From Casuarina equisetifolia (Eukaryota; Streptophyta; Magnoliopsida; Fagales; Casuarinaceae), in contig CM052360.1 in the NCBI GenBank assembly GCA_028551475.1, positions 21,894,682-21,958,681 on the forward strand: a stretch of 64,000 bases of DNA, read 5' to 3'. How positions within the stretch are numbered: position 1 is the first letter of the stretch; every line of letters begins with the position of its first letter. The notes beneath the pieces are model-generated. The model did no database searches and was not told the origin of the DNA. It saw nothing but the letters and a program-made list of their open reading frames with translations. A program made the position numbers and the translations under genes. This document shows positions 33,767 through 44,862 of this stretch, in pieces.

Positions 33767-36700
33767 TGCCCCCGCAAGCTGAAGGGGCAGAATGAACCTG
33801 AAGCTTGGACCGAAGAGTGTGGAAGTGAGCAGAAGAGAGACCTCTGGTGAAGATATCCGCCGGTTGATCAACAGTAGAAATGAACTGGAGATAGAGTTGA
33901 CCGCGACCGAGGCGTTCCCGAACAAAGTGAAAGTCGATCTCAATGTGTTTGGTGCGAGCATGAAAGACCGGATTGGCCGTCAAATAGAGAGCGAAAAGAT
34001 TGTCACACCAGAGTGTTAGCGGGAGTGGAGGGAGAGCACGAAGATCACGAAGTAGGTATTCAATCCACATAAGTTCAGCAGTGGTGTCAGCCAGGGACTT
34101 ATACTCAGCTTCAGTGCTAGATCGAGCAACAATGCGTTGTTTGCGGGAACTCCAGGAGATAAGATTGCGTCCAAGGAAGATGCAAAAGCCTCCAACAGAA
34201 CGTCGATCATCACGGTCGCCTACCCAGCCAACATTAGAGAAGGTATGAAGTTCAGTGGACGAGTTGCGGGTGAGAAGAAGACCAAGGCGAGGAGTAGCAG
34301 CAAGATAGCGGAGGATACGTTTGACAGATTGCCAATGTGCAGTGGTAGGGCGGTGAAGAAACTGACAGGCAGTGTTGACCGCGTAAGCAATATCGAGGCG
34401 GGTGAGAGTGAGGTACTAGAGGGCACCAACAATGCTACGGTAAAGGACATAGTCTTCAAGGGGTTCACCAGTCTAGATAGACAGAGGCTCATCTGTAGTA
34501 CAAGGAGTGGAGACAACTTTAGCATCAACCATCTTGGCACGAGACAAAATGTCTTGAGTGAATTTCCCTTGATGTAGAATAAGACCACTAGAGGTAGGTT
34601 GGACCTCAACACCAAGGAAGTAATGAAGAGGGCCAAGATCCTTGAGCGCAAACTCCGTCTGAAGAACCTGCAGGAGGCGAGAGAAGGGTGCAAGCGGAGA
34701 GCCGATGAGAATAATATCATCCACATACACAAGGAGAATCAGACTGTAGTGAGGTGTATGGAAAGTGAACAGGGAGGTATCCGCAACAGAGATGATGAAA
34801 CCTAGGGACATCAGAAAGATACTGAGTCGATGATACCAAGCCCGGGGAGCCTGCTTCAAGCCATATAGGGAGCGATGGAGGCAACAGACATGAGAAGGCC
34901 GAGCAGAGTCCACAAAACCAGGGGGCTGAACCATGTAGACCACCTTAGATAGATAACCGTGAAGGAAGGCATTGGAGACATCCAGTTGGCGAATGGGCCA
35001 GCCACGGGAATAAGCAAGGGAGATGACAGTGCAAACGGTTATTGGTTTGGCAACGGGACTGAATGTCTCAGTGAAGTCAATACCTTATTGTTGGTGAAAA
35101 CCTTTTGCGACAAGGCGAGCCTTGTAACGTTCAAGAGAGCCATCTGCCTTGAGTTTGACCTTGTAGACCTACTTGCAGCCAATAGGACGAGCACCATGCG
35201 GGAGAGAAACGAGAGATCAAGTACCATTGCGAATCAAAGCAGTATATTCAGCTGCCATGGCCTCACGCCAGTGAGCATCCCGAATGGCTTGAGAGAAGCA
35301 GGTGGGTTCAAGGGAATGGGAAGTGGAGGTAGCAGCAAGGGCATAAGTATGATCACGGGTAATAGTACGGCGGGATATGGTACCATCCTGTAGACGAGTC
35401 ACAGGGCGAGGGGGAAGAGGAGGTGGGGGGTTGGAAGATAGTACAGCAGAAGTGGGAGGGACGGGAGAATGCTCAGGACTAAGGGTGTTTGAGGGGGTCA
35501 GAGAGGGGTTGGGAAGGGATGTCGGTGGGGGGGAATAGTAAGGTGAGGTATAAAAGGTGTGGGGGATAGTTGGGGAGATACTGGTAGTAAAGGTGGGTGG
35601 GCAAGGGTAGTGTGATAGGGGAAGACATCTTCATGAAAAACAGCATCAGCAACAGTGAAGCATTTCTGTGTGATAGTGCAGTAGCAGTGGTAGCCACGAT
35701 AACCAGGAGGATATCCCAGAAAGATGCAAGCTCGGGAACACCGAGCTAGCTTGTGTGGAGCATAAGGCAGAAGATAAGGGAACACTACACAGCCAAACAC
35801 ACGTAGGTGAGAAAGATCAGGAGGACGGTGAAATAGCACCTGCCATGGGGAGAGGTGGTCGAGAACCACACTGGGAAGGCGATTGATCAAGGAGATGGCA
35901 ATCTCAAAAGTAAAATCCTAGAAATGAGCGGGGACCACGGCTTGAGTGAGGAGGGCAAGCCCAGTCTCCACGATATGGCGATGCTTGCGTTCAGCCACCC
36001 CATTTTGAAATGGGGAGTAAGGACAAGACACGCTGATGAATGCCATGTTGCTGCAGGTAAGATTGAAAGGTAGTAGATAGAAATTCAGGAGCACCATCAC
36101 ATTGTATAACCTGTAGCTTGCAAAGAAGTTGGGTCTCGACATATTTGTGAAAAATCATAAAAATATTTAGAAATTGAGAGCAAGAGGAAAAGTGATAAAG
36201 CCATGAAAATCAAGAAAAATCATCAGTGAAGCAAACATAGTATTTATTGCCGTTCAAAGACACTACAGGAGATGGGCCCCAAATATCAAAATGGACTAAC
36301 TAAAGAGGGGCAGTAGACCTAGACTCGGACGGGGGGTGGGAGTGGTGATGGGCCTTACTGAGAGCACATGCCGTACAAGGGGGAAACGAGGACGACACAA
36401 AACTAGTATTGGTGGAATGCAAAAGACGAACAAGGATGTCAGACGACGGGTGACCAAGGCGATGATGCCACAACAGAAGAGGACTAGATCGAATGGTTGT
36501 GAGGGCATGAGGATGACTCGAGGCGCCAGGGGAGGAGACGTGATAGAGGCCACGATCAAAGGTGCCGTGGAGGATGATCTGCCCCGTGTGACAAGAAAGA
36601 GCCCAAAAATGAGAAGCAGAAAATAGAAAGTAACAATTGTTAACAACAGAAAACTTAGAGACAGATAAAAGATTTTTGGTAATGGAATGAACAACTAAGA

Positions 36701-37229
36701 CATTTTTAAGTTGAAAGGAAGGAGTGCGAAGAGTACTTGTGTGGGTGATGGGGAGGGAAACACCATCGCCCACAGTGAGCTGCTGGGAACCAGTATATGG
36801 AGCAACACTGGAAAGAGTGGAAGTGGAGTCGGTAATGTGGTGGGAGGCACCGGAATTTGGGTGCCAGGATGCTAGGTCAAGAGAGGAGGGGGGGATTGGG
36901 GGGGTAATAATGAGAGACAGGGGGGGGGAAGTGTAGCATAGTGGGCTTGAGGGTTATAGGGGAAGGTAGGAGGGGGGTATGTGTATAGGGGGGAATTATA
37001 GGCATAATGGGCTTGGGGGGAAAAACGAGAATTTGGGCCTTGGGAAGGTGGCATAAAGGCCGGGTTAAAACGTTCACGGCAATTGGCAACAAAATGGCCA
37101 AGTTTGCGGCAAAGGTGGCAATAGGGGCTGCCACGGCGGGGTCCACGATTGTTGGGCCTATTTGGCCAGTTTTGGGCCTACGGGAGGGGTAGGAGGCCGT
37201 CTCCTGCGTTTTGGGCCGCGTAGGAGCCC

Positions 37230-37440
37230 GCGGGTTGGCCTGCGAGATGACCCGCGGGTTGTCCCGTGAGATGACCCGTGGGTTATCCCTCGAGATGACC
37301 CACGAGATGACTCACGGGTGGGCTCGTGAGATGACTCACGGGTGGGCTCGTGAGATGACTCGCAGGCTGGCCCGTGAGCTAGTGTGCGTGCGGGTCGGTG
37401 AGATGGCCTGCGGACTGACCCGCGAACTGGCCCGTGTAGA
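37230..37440 (-). repeat. 24-bp tandem repeats in the gag linker
   Basis: On the plus strand the unit is GATGACTCACGGGTGGGCTC plus GTGA, with two near-identical copies at about 37307-37354 and several diverged copies on both sides. On the coding strand it gives an eight-residue repeat of the type SHLTSPPV. The GC content is much higher than in the surroundings. Confidence 0.85.
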
Positions 37441-38250
37441 GGCTTCCAGAGTTGTATCCAGAACGGGGCGGGCCTGAGTAACCGCCCTAAGACCCATTCG
37501 GGTAGGCAGCGAATGTGGCAGCCGCCGTCACGGCGGAGCTACGGCTCTGATTGCGGCGGCTTTCATGAGCAAGGAGGAGGCCGTGGAAGGCCTCCCTACT
37601 GAGTGGGCCGGTGGCCAACGCGACGGTGGCGACGAAGGTCGTGAGGTCGTCGAACTTGTCATTGAGGCCTCGAAAGAGCTGAGCACGGTAGTCATCTTCA
37701 GAGAGTTTGCCGTCGATCACGTTGAGTTGATCGAGGAGATCGTTCACCTGCGACAGAAATTCCGTCACTGAGCGAGTCCCCTTCGTGATTGATTGAAGTT
37801 GCATACGGATTGTTACGGAGCGCGCAGAGGATTGCGCGGTGTACATGCTCTTCAGAAAGGACCAGGCCTCCGCCGAGGTCGACATGTCCGTGAGCTATGT
37901 GACAACCACGTTCGTGGAGGTGGCCATAAGCCAGCTAAGAGCGGCTTGATCGCGGCTGAGCTAGGCGGCGAAATCAGGGTTTGGGGTGGTGGCGCCGCTA
38001 GAGGAGATTAAGGTTTTGGGGGGTGTGGGCTCGGATCCATCCAAAATTGGGAGGAGTTTCCAAGAGACGAGGAAAGGCATGAGATGAGTCCGCCATAAGA
38101 CGTAATTTGACCTATCAAAATGGTCGAAGGAGGTGGGGGAAGGGACCGCCGGTGAGGGTGCAAGAGAAAGGGAAAGAGTTGGGACAGAGGAAGAATTGGG
38201 GGTTTCGGAATTAGTGGTTGGGGGGATCGGAATTGAGGCATTAGCCGAGG

Positions 38251-38265
38251 GCTCTAATGATACCA
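38251..38265 (-). promoter_or_regulatory. Primer-binding site of copia element 1
   Basis: Directly beside the 5' LTR the minus strand reads TGGTATCATTAGAGC. The first eight bases match the 3' end complement of initiator tRNA-Met used by plant copia elements; after that there is a small insertion relative to TGGTATCAGAGC. Confidence 0.75.
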
Positions 38266-38693
38266 TGTTAGAATCCTAAACCGACTAGACAAACGGAGAA
38301 GATAGTGGCCGGAATTTTCAGAAAATGGGAAGAATAGCGAAGAACAACGAAGAACAGAATTCCTAGGTTTGCTTCAACGTGATTTTTCCGATTCAATCCA
38401 TTATGTGAATAATAATTACAATATATAAACAAGAAACAATAAATGAAATCAAGAAAAGGATCAATTACAGTGATTTACAAGGCAAATAAGGAAAGAATTG
38501 CCAGAAAGGAAGATCTGTAGCGGCTAGGGTTGCGTAGAGGTGTCGAGGACGAACCGGGTCGTCTCGCGATGGAGATTGGATCCGGGCGCGGGTCACGGGT
38601 CTCCATCGGGTCATACCTGCTGACGTGGTGCTGATATGGCAGGCGCGTGTTACACACGCGCCGAGGGGGAGGAGGCACTCTGTTTGTCTAACA
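38266..38693 (-). repeat. 5' LTR of copia element 1
   Basis: This LTR has 428 bp and the same termini as the 3' LTR. About 24 substitutions separate the two, only one of which is clearly a transversion. Confidence 0.93.
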
Positions 38694-38819
38694 CGTACCA
38701 CCAGAAGTGTCGGTTGAAACACAGAAGTCCTGCAGCAGTCTGGGGTCATTGGCGAAGGCCAGGGGGAAGGCGAAGGCCAACCACAGCGGCTAGAATCCTT
38801 GGGGCGATTTTCATCAATT

Positions 38820-39480
38820 TTTAGGCTGCCTTTACCTTTCTGGATGCTACGTGCTCTTGGGTGAGGAATGAGGAGAGTTGCATAGGAACGCAAGTATTTA
38901 AAAGGCAAGGCACTGAACGGGTCCATGGTGAAGATTCGGCTTGGTAAGAGTTTGGTTAATGAGTGAATCGTTCTCTAACCACTCCTGTGCACACATAGTA
39001 AACATTCATGCAAATTGAGTGTTAAAGTTGGTTGTTGTCTCATGTCAGATATAATTACCTAAGTCTGTAGCCTTATATATGAGTCTTTCCTCCTACCTTC
39101 AAAGACATCTTTTGGGGCATCGAAAAATATCCCATTTACAAGTGAATTGAACATCAGAAAATGTTCCGAGTTGAAATGGCTCAAGAGGTCTGGTGGTTTA
39201 TCCTTCTGTCGATACAGATATGTTTATCCAAAATCTTAAGCCTGGAAATCTGGTCGGATCATATCTGTTTGGACGTGCGAAATGCTCTTTAGGCGCCGCC
39301 ATTTCAGAAAATGGGGTCCGTTGTCCTCTTCAATTGTTTGATGACTTCTATCCTTCTCGATATATGGGGACCTTAAACACTACAAGCAACGGCTATGCCT
39401 TCGTCCCTAAGGCTGTCGGTCAATTGATTTCGTCTTTCCACGTTAAGCTGAGCTTTTTGGTTTCTCGCTTTCATGGGGAA
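38820..39480. repeat. Upstream flank of type-1 GLP, block II copy
   Basis: It is homologous to 20668-21260 and 47236-47790 and includes the TTTCAGAAAATG and CAATTGATTT(C/G)GTCTT landmarks. The 133-codon plus-strand frame at 39193 lies across this repeat and is not conserved as protein in the other copies, so I treat it as chance. Confidence 0.75.
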
Positions 39481-40180
39481 AGTCTCCGTAGGTTTTGCTA
39501 TCAATACGGAACTATGTTGCTTTTGGTAGTAATTATATTTAAAAACCATTTCCGAAACCCCTTTACATTTGCATTGGTTTGTTTCGTATTCTAAAATATT
39601 AGGCTCATTTGATCGTATGTTTACCAACATTAAGAGAACACCATTCAATGTTTTAATAAAACCTATATTCTAGTTTTTTAATATTAAATCTCTTAATCAT
39701 ACCTATGAAAATTTTGAGATACACACCCTAAAAAAAAAAAAAAGTGAAGGTGAGAGAAAACAAAAAGACATAAATGATTCTGCGCCTTAAAATAACTCAA
39801 AAAAAAATACAATCAATTTCTTTTTCCGAATCATTCTCCAGTCCGTTATGCATCTCACCTGTATGGTGCTAAGCTGACTTGGTGCACTTTTTTAACCAAA
39901 AAAAAAAAAGAAAGAATAGGAATAAATACCCTGATAAGTTTTATTACTATCAAATAATATTAGGGTAGTAACCATATTTCAAATAAGTATAATAGATATA
40001 GTATAATCTTAACTCTTAGAAAAAATGAATCGCTTATATATCAAATTGCCAAACACTTGATCGCTCCCGTAGGAAGCACTTTTATTTCTTTTTTTTTTTT
40101 TTTGTTATGATGTTACAACAAAGGAAACAATCACAACCTGTATTTCATATTATCAGGCTTATTCACGATCACACATCTTT
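39481..40180. other. Intergenic DNA between type-1 and type-2 GLPs, block II
   Basis: AT-rich with A- and T-runs (for example 39731-39743 and 40087-40102). No gene is present. Confidence 0.5.
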
Positions 40181-40182
40181 CT

Positions 40183-40978
40183 CTAATCTTCGTAGAACCA
40201 GAACTGCTTTTGAAGATACTCAACGACGTTCTTGTCCAATTGGAAGGCTTTGGTAAGTACATCACGATCGATGGGAGGATTAGATCCAAAGATTGCATTT
40301 GCCGTAGTGACAACACCTGGGTTCTGGCTATTGAAAGCAGACAAAGCAACCGCATCAGTCTCTCCAACATTACGTTCGAAGTGAATGAGACCAACTGGGA
40401 AGATAATAACATCTCCTGCAGTTAGAACTTTGGTGAAGAGGCGGTTATCTGGGTTCGATGTGACAAAGCCAGCGAACAAAGTACCCTCTAAAACGGTCAG
40501 AACCTCAGTAGCAAGAGGGTGATTGTGGGGAGCATTTACGCCTCCAGGTGCAAAGTCAATACGAGCCAAGGATATGCCCAGTGTGTTCAGGCCTAAAAAG
40601 TTCAAAACATTAACGCGAGTTACAATGGACCCGAGCTGATTCGAGGTGTTTCCACGAATGTTTAACCCGTGAAAGACGAAATCATCGGCTGTGACAAGCT
40701 TTCGATCCTTGCAAAACTTCCCGTTTACAAATAGTGCAAAAGAAGAAAAAAATGGACTTTATATTACGAACGCGACACTAACAATATTGGTAATAGAGTT
40801 CTATCATGAAGAGGACCGAAAACCCAGATGTTTCATATGATTTCATACCACCATAAACAGAACTATTAGTCGAGACACAGAAGTCTTGCAGAGGACTGGG
40901 ATCAGTGGCCGAGGAAAGGGAGCATGCCAAGGCCAACAAGGCCACTATTGCGAGACACCTAGTAGCGCTTTTCATCAT
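40183..40978 (-). pseudogene. Germin-like protein, type 2, block II; lost splice acceptor
   Basis: Exon 1 (40978-40852) encodes a clean signal peptide and [10 protein letters not shown]. Exon 2 (40733-40183) is open throughout: [11 protein letters not shown], then box 1 [10 protein letters not shown] with the metal-binding His/His/Glu, box 2 [10 protein letters not shown] with the fourth ligand His, and the C-terminus QKQFWFYED. If spliced as in its sisters it would be a 225-residue secreted cupin, the normal size for germin subfamily 1, which are apoplastic Mn-binding hexamers. However, the acceptor is changed: the intron ends TTTTGCAC where both sisters end GCAG, so the AG is lost. The donor (TATG/GTGGTATG) is fine. 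Either a nearby AG inside exon 2 is used, with a shifted or shortened product, or the gene is off. The TATA box (41033-41042) is intact. Confidence 0.8.
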
Positions 40979-41032
40979 TTTTGAGGCTATCGCTTCCTTT
41001 TAGTATGCGAGAAATGTTGCATGAAAGCACAG

Positions 41033-41042
41033 CTATTTATAG
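41033..41042 (-). promoter_or_regulatory. TATA box of type-2 GLP, block II
   Basis: CTATAAATAG on the minus strand, about 55 bp upstream of the ATG at 40978. It is identical in sequence and similar in distance to that of the intact gene at 49.7 kb. Confidence 0.7.
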
Positions 41043-41049
41043 AGGGAAG

Positions 41050-42162
41050 TCAGGGAATGAGTCGATGGTTTAACTTCCACGGCTAAGACTCGACTTTGTA
41101 TCGGTCATCGTTTACCTACCACTGCAAGCACATGCTAACTAATCAAATTTGAACACTTCAATTAAGGGAAGAGTGTAATTCATGGATTAGTTTGCTTTAT
41201 AAATAACACCTTTGCTTAAAATCAACTATTAAGTGAAGCAATATTTGACACTTAAGGCAAATCCCGAATGAGGTGAGCATCATATCTCCCTGCAATTGAC
41301 ATTCGCTGAAGCAGTCGGCAGGTTGATCCAGTCGCCCTTAAAGAATCCGTAGTATATAAATTTTTAAGCCCTCAAATCTAGCAACATAGATCAGAGGGAG
41401 ACATGTGAGATGCCAATCATTAGCTGATGACTTTCATTTTTTTGGAAATGCGTAGGTTTAAAGGTACGAGCAATACGCTAATGTCGCAGCCCTGCCTCTT
41501 CAGGATAATCTTCTCTTTTCTTTTTCTGACTTGGTTTTGCTGGATTAAGCGTCTGCTGGTTGCTTCTCAAGATAAAAGCAAATACTCTAGTGTTAATGAT
41601 TGTACTATTAACAGATTTCAATGGTCCAACTGCACCCGAAAGAAGAAGTAGGTACTCTTGATAAGGTTTTTTTAGAAAAGATTTTGTCCTCCAACCAGAT
41701 TGTTACGCCACGAATATCTCAAGTATAAGAAGGGATAGGGATTGTCTTTTTTTCTTGCTTACAGAAATGGTTAGGTAGATGTCATCCCTCGATTTTCTGT
41801 CATATATTGACCAGGAAAGATTGGGTATATTTTTCTTCTCCCTCTAATATTTTAAATTTTATGTTTGGACAAAGTCTTAGATAGAACCATCCTCGCCCGG
41901 GTTTGAACTAGGTTCGAGTCCCCTCCCCTCCCTTCCCGGATGTGTGTTATTATTTAAAAAGAAAAAAAAAGGGTGGGGGGGGGGGGGGGGGGGGTTGTTT
42001 TGAACGGCTAGAAAATTGATCTAAAGGAGATGAAGAGTCTGTAGAAATTTGAGTTCCCTCCCCTCCCTTCCCGCATGTGTGGGTTATTAAAAATAAATAA
42101 AAAATAAAAAACGAAGGGGGGAGGGGGGGCGGGGGGGGGGGGGGTTGTGTGTTTGAACTGCT

Positions 42163-42198
<36 letters not shown>

Positions 42199-43390
42199 GT
42201 GAAAGGTCAAATTATATATCACTCATAAAAATTGATCTAAAGGAATAATTTATCTAAAGGAGATGAAGAGTCTATAGAAATTCATGAAGTTAAATGCTCA
42301 TTTAAGTCCATATGAAAAATATAAAAATTTAAGAAATAATTTATAAAAAAAAGTCTTTATATTTGTTTCCTTTAGATTTTGAATTAGATATGGGTTGTTT
42401 TTTATAAAATTTAACATTGCTATTTTGAGTTCAACTTTCTTTTAGTTCCTTTTTGTTAAGTCTCATATGGAAATATGAAAACTTAAAAAGTAACTACCAT
42501 AAGGTTTAAAGTTGGATATAAATATTTCTCTGTAAAATTTAATATGGTGTCGAGAGCCTAAGTTTTGCCTTATGCACCCTTATAGATATAGGTAAGCCCA
42601 AAATCCACACAAAAAGCAGCACCAATGAGATAATTTGAGTTAGACCATTATGGTAACATAGTATGCCAAATAAACAACCTGGAATTGTCTTATATTACTA
42701 AGAAGTCCTTTGGAAATGTCTCACTCATGAACAAAGATCCTCATGGAAAATATTGTCCTACACTTAAAATGAGAAAGCTTTTTAAGTCTAATATGAAAAA
42801 ATAAAAACTTAAAGAGTAACTTATAAAAAGACATGTTCTTCTACTTAATACCTTAAGATTTTAAGTATAATATAAGTATTTATTTATAAAAGTCTAATAC
42901 ATATAAATATGGGTAAGTTTGAAGTTTAGAAAATAATAATAATAATAACATTGAAAGATGGTTTGAGTTGGACCATTACAATGAGAGAATGTATTAAATA
43001 AACAATGTTGAATTATCTCATATTACTAAGAAATTCATTGAATATTTCAATCCCTGACTTATAGACAAAGATTTATGTATAAAGTATTTCTCTATGTTTA
43101 GAGCACAAGATAGATTAATTCTACATATGAAACATAAAAGCTTTAAAACTTAATTTCCTACTTAAAACCTTAAAATTTTAAGTTAAGTTCAAACTTTTTG
43201 CTAAAACTTTAAAAGTCCACAGCTCAAGGCGCTGGTGCAATCAAAGGGGCCTGTAAGGCACGGCGAGACCAACCGGTGAAAATGACAGAGGAATCACAAG
43301 GGGAACTATTAATATGTAGCGGGATTCTCCCATTCAAGTGCACTGGAGTTCTAGAATATCGTATTATGACGCTCCTAAAGGACAAGTAAC
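41050..43390. repeat. Duplicated AT-rich spacer, block II copy
   Basis: It is homologous to 23100-25400 and 49800-52740. It carries a private tandem duplication with G-runs at 41898-42300. No gene is present. Confidence 0.85.
41898..42300. repeat. Tandem duplication with long G-runs and a LINE tail
   Basis: Two copies of a segment that starts with CCCCTCCCCTCCCTTCCCG and ends with AAGGAGATGAAGAGTCT lie side by side. Each contains a long G-run (20 G at 41975-41994; 14 G at 42131-42144 plus shorter runs beside it). The second copy is interrupted by 30 T (42168-42197) followed by GGTGAAAGGTCAAATTATAT, which is the reverse complement of a LINE 3' end plus poly(A), as at 13.1 kb. The first copy shows the uninterrupted sequence (CTAGAAAATTGATCTAAAGG). 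Confidence 0.8.
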
Positions 43391-43640
43391 TTTGTACATC
43401 ACTCCTCATGGAGACCGTGGAGATGGGAGGGTTTTTCTACCTTCGTAGGTCACGCTTGTGGAATTCAACGTAAGGAACAAAAATGGAATGTTCTGCAAGG
43501 ACCAAAATGCCGTTACTGCCGACGATTTCTCCTTCTCTGGACTCAACATTCCAAGAAGCATAAAAAATCCACTCAGTTCAAATGTTACACTCTTGAATTT
43601 GGAAAAAAATACCTGGCCTCAAATATTGTAGCAGCGATGG
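43391..43640 (+). pseudogene. Germin-like protein relic, plus strand, block III, at a deletion junction
   Basis: From about 43475 the sequence follows the plus-strand GLP of block II (27272-27430) closely: [21 protein letters not shown] sequence, then the LNIPRS segment, ending at the same abrupt point. Just before it, 43391-43470 matches 25850-25920 of block I. About 1.35 kb that lies between these two points around 26-27.3 kb is missing, including the 2OGD relic, the GLP promoter and exon 1. The junction is therefore a deletion breakpoint. Confidence 0.82.
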
Positions 43641-44589
43641 TGTGAAATAAAATGATTTTTTTATTTTCTTTTTCATTTATGCAATAGCAATAAATATAGA
43701 CCTAGTACAAGATTAAACTTAATTTCACTTTATAGCCATAATGTTAGATATCACTAAACTTTCGCTTATACATAATCCTTTTTTTCTTTTTCTCTTTTGC
43801 AAAATTATTTGTAAGAATAAAAATATAAAGTAGTAAAGCAATAATAAAGAAACAAAAAAGAGACAAGTGCGTTGAAAAAGATTTTAAGTTTCAAATAATC
43901 CACCACATTTACATATCAGTATTTTCTTCCAATGATGCATCCCGTTGCTTTGATTAATTCAATTTTCCCTTCATTTTTGGAACATTTTAGAGTATTCGGT
44001 TTTTAACCTTATTACTCCGCTGCATTAGTAAGACATATAGCCATATCAAAAGGATAATAACATATGTTAGTAAGCCATATAGCCATATGCCCACTAACAT
44101 ATAAATCCACATCTTCTAAGTATACTATACTTGAACTAACGATCGTATGATACAAAGGTAACCGATGAGCTGCAAAAAATCTAATAGCCTAGTGATATAC
44201 ATCCGTCTTGAGACACTATCATATAATTTCCAAATTATTGTAAGCTAATAGTACGACGTTACTTGATGGAAATATTTTCTTTCATTTACTTCTCACTTTC
44301 CCTTGTATGAGTCTATGCATAAGCAATTTATTTGAAAACCTTCTAAGAATCCATCATCCATAGCTGAAAACGGTTGTTGGACATTTTGCAGCTGGCATCA
44401 TTTGTTCTCACTTGTCTCATTGATTGTCTTTTTAATTGATCAACTTCTTTGTTATTATATATTTTTTCTCATTTAATTTGATGATACCTCAAAAGTTGTG
44501 AATTCAAAATTTCATATTTTTATTGATATGTTGTTACATCCAAACCAATTATGAACGTTATTTGAAATGTCTAATTATTCATCATACAT

Positions 44590-44862
44590 TATAATTTGGA
44601 AGACAATGATATCTCCTAAGTTCAAAACTTTGTTGATGAGGCGATTAGGGTTGGACGTGAGAAACCTAACATAAAGTGTACCCTCTAAGATCACCAAACT
44701 CCTGGTGCTATGAGGGTAAGCATGGGTAGGTTTAAGGCCATATGGTGCAAAGTCAATGGGAGCCAAAGATGTGCTTAGTGTATTGAGGCTTGGTATTTTC
44801 ATTCGAAAGAGCAACGTCAAACTGAGTTAATTCTTAGTGCTTCTTGAAATGTTTAGACCAAT
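44590..44862 (-). pseudogene. Germin-like protein relic, block III
   Basis: The minus strand gives the region around cupin box 1 (IDFAPYGLKPTHAYPHSTRS, then [18 protein letters not shown]). The metal-binding HTH has become HAY. The sequence stops before box 2, and upstream it has a stop within the NISRSTKN segment. It is the block-III counterpart of the relics at 17.3 and 31.6 kb. Confidence 0.82.

Larger units (their letters stand above)
33597..38266 (-). pseudogene. gag-pol of copia element 1, disabled
   Basis: Gag starts at about 38266 with a Ser/Pro-rich N-terminus, then the copia gag domain (FDHFDRSNYVLWRTHLMPFL). A stop lies near 37961 and others follow. A linker at 37230-37440 is made of 24-bp repeats. 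The zinc knuckle CHLCRKLGHFVANC is at 37079-37120. Next come a protease-like region, an integrase with its HH-CC zinc site (HHRLGHPSSDI, then CTACALSK) at about 36300-36770, and an integrase core in pieces at 35500-36150. The RT includes [15 protein letters not shown] and LLVYVDDIILIG (YVDD codons 34716-34727), and RNase H ends near 33770 (ADIFTRGLS). Several stops and frameshifts separate the open pieces, so no polyprotein can be made. The lineage call (Ale/RE1-like) rests on RT and knuckle style only. Confidence 0.88.
33339..38693 (-). mobile_element. Ty1/copia retrotransposon 1 (RE1/Ale-like), 5.36 kb
   Basis: This element is oriented on the minus strand, with LTRs at 38266-38693 (5') and 33339-33766 (3'), both 428 bp with TG...CA ends. 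The flanks carry GTAC on both sides (TGTAC left, CGTAC right; 4 of 5 bases match), which fits a 5-bp target duplication with one change. It sits at bases 1-5 of a GLP intron. The LTRs differ at about 24 positions (5.6%), nearly all transitions, so the insertion is older than copia element 2. The primer-binding site next to the 5' LTR starts TGGTATCA, as for initiator tRNA-Met. Order gag-protease-integrase-RT-RNaseH defines Ty1/copia. Confidence 0.93.
32641..38814 (-). pseudogene. Germin-like protein, type 1, block II (split by a copia element)
   Basis: Exon 1 is at 38814-38699 and exon 2 at 33185-32695. The two are separated by a 5.36-kb retrotransposon lying in the intron. Exon 1 has lost five bases relative to the other type-1 copies within the signal peptide, so the frame ends after 22 codons, although QDFCVST is still legible in another frame. 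Exon 2 is open for 161 codons from VNGMFCKDP. It has [10 protein letters not shown], in which the first metal-ligand His of the cupin box is Gln. It ends early at a TAG where the others have CAG (KAFQVDKN), losing about 16 residues. Box 2 ([10 protein letters not shown]) is present. A TATA-like TATTTAAA is at 38896-38903. This gene was probably already dying when the element inserted. Confidence 0.88.

Noticed and set aside
34220..34732. 170-codon minus-strand frame
   Set aside because: It overlaps the RT region in another frame; the true RT motifs (YVDD, LKQAPRAW) are in the frame at 34473-34943.
34137..35393. Plus-strand frames of up to 146 codons inside copia element 1
   Set aside because: They are antisense to the RT and RNase H coding region on the minus strand and have no domain of their own.
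39193..39594. 133-codon plus-strand frame
   Set aside because: It lies across a duplicated promoter flank. The other two copies of this flank do not keep the frame, and there is no domain.
41950..42222. 90-codon Pro-rich minus-strand frame
   Set aside because: It is produced by the G-runs and T-run (poly-Pro, poly-Lys) of a low-complexity tandem duplication.
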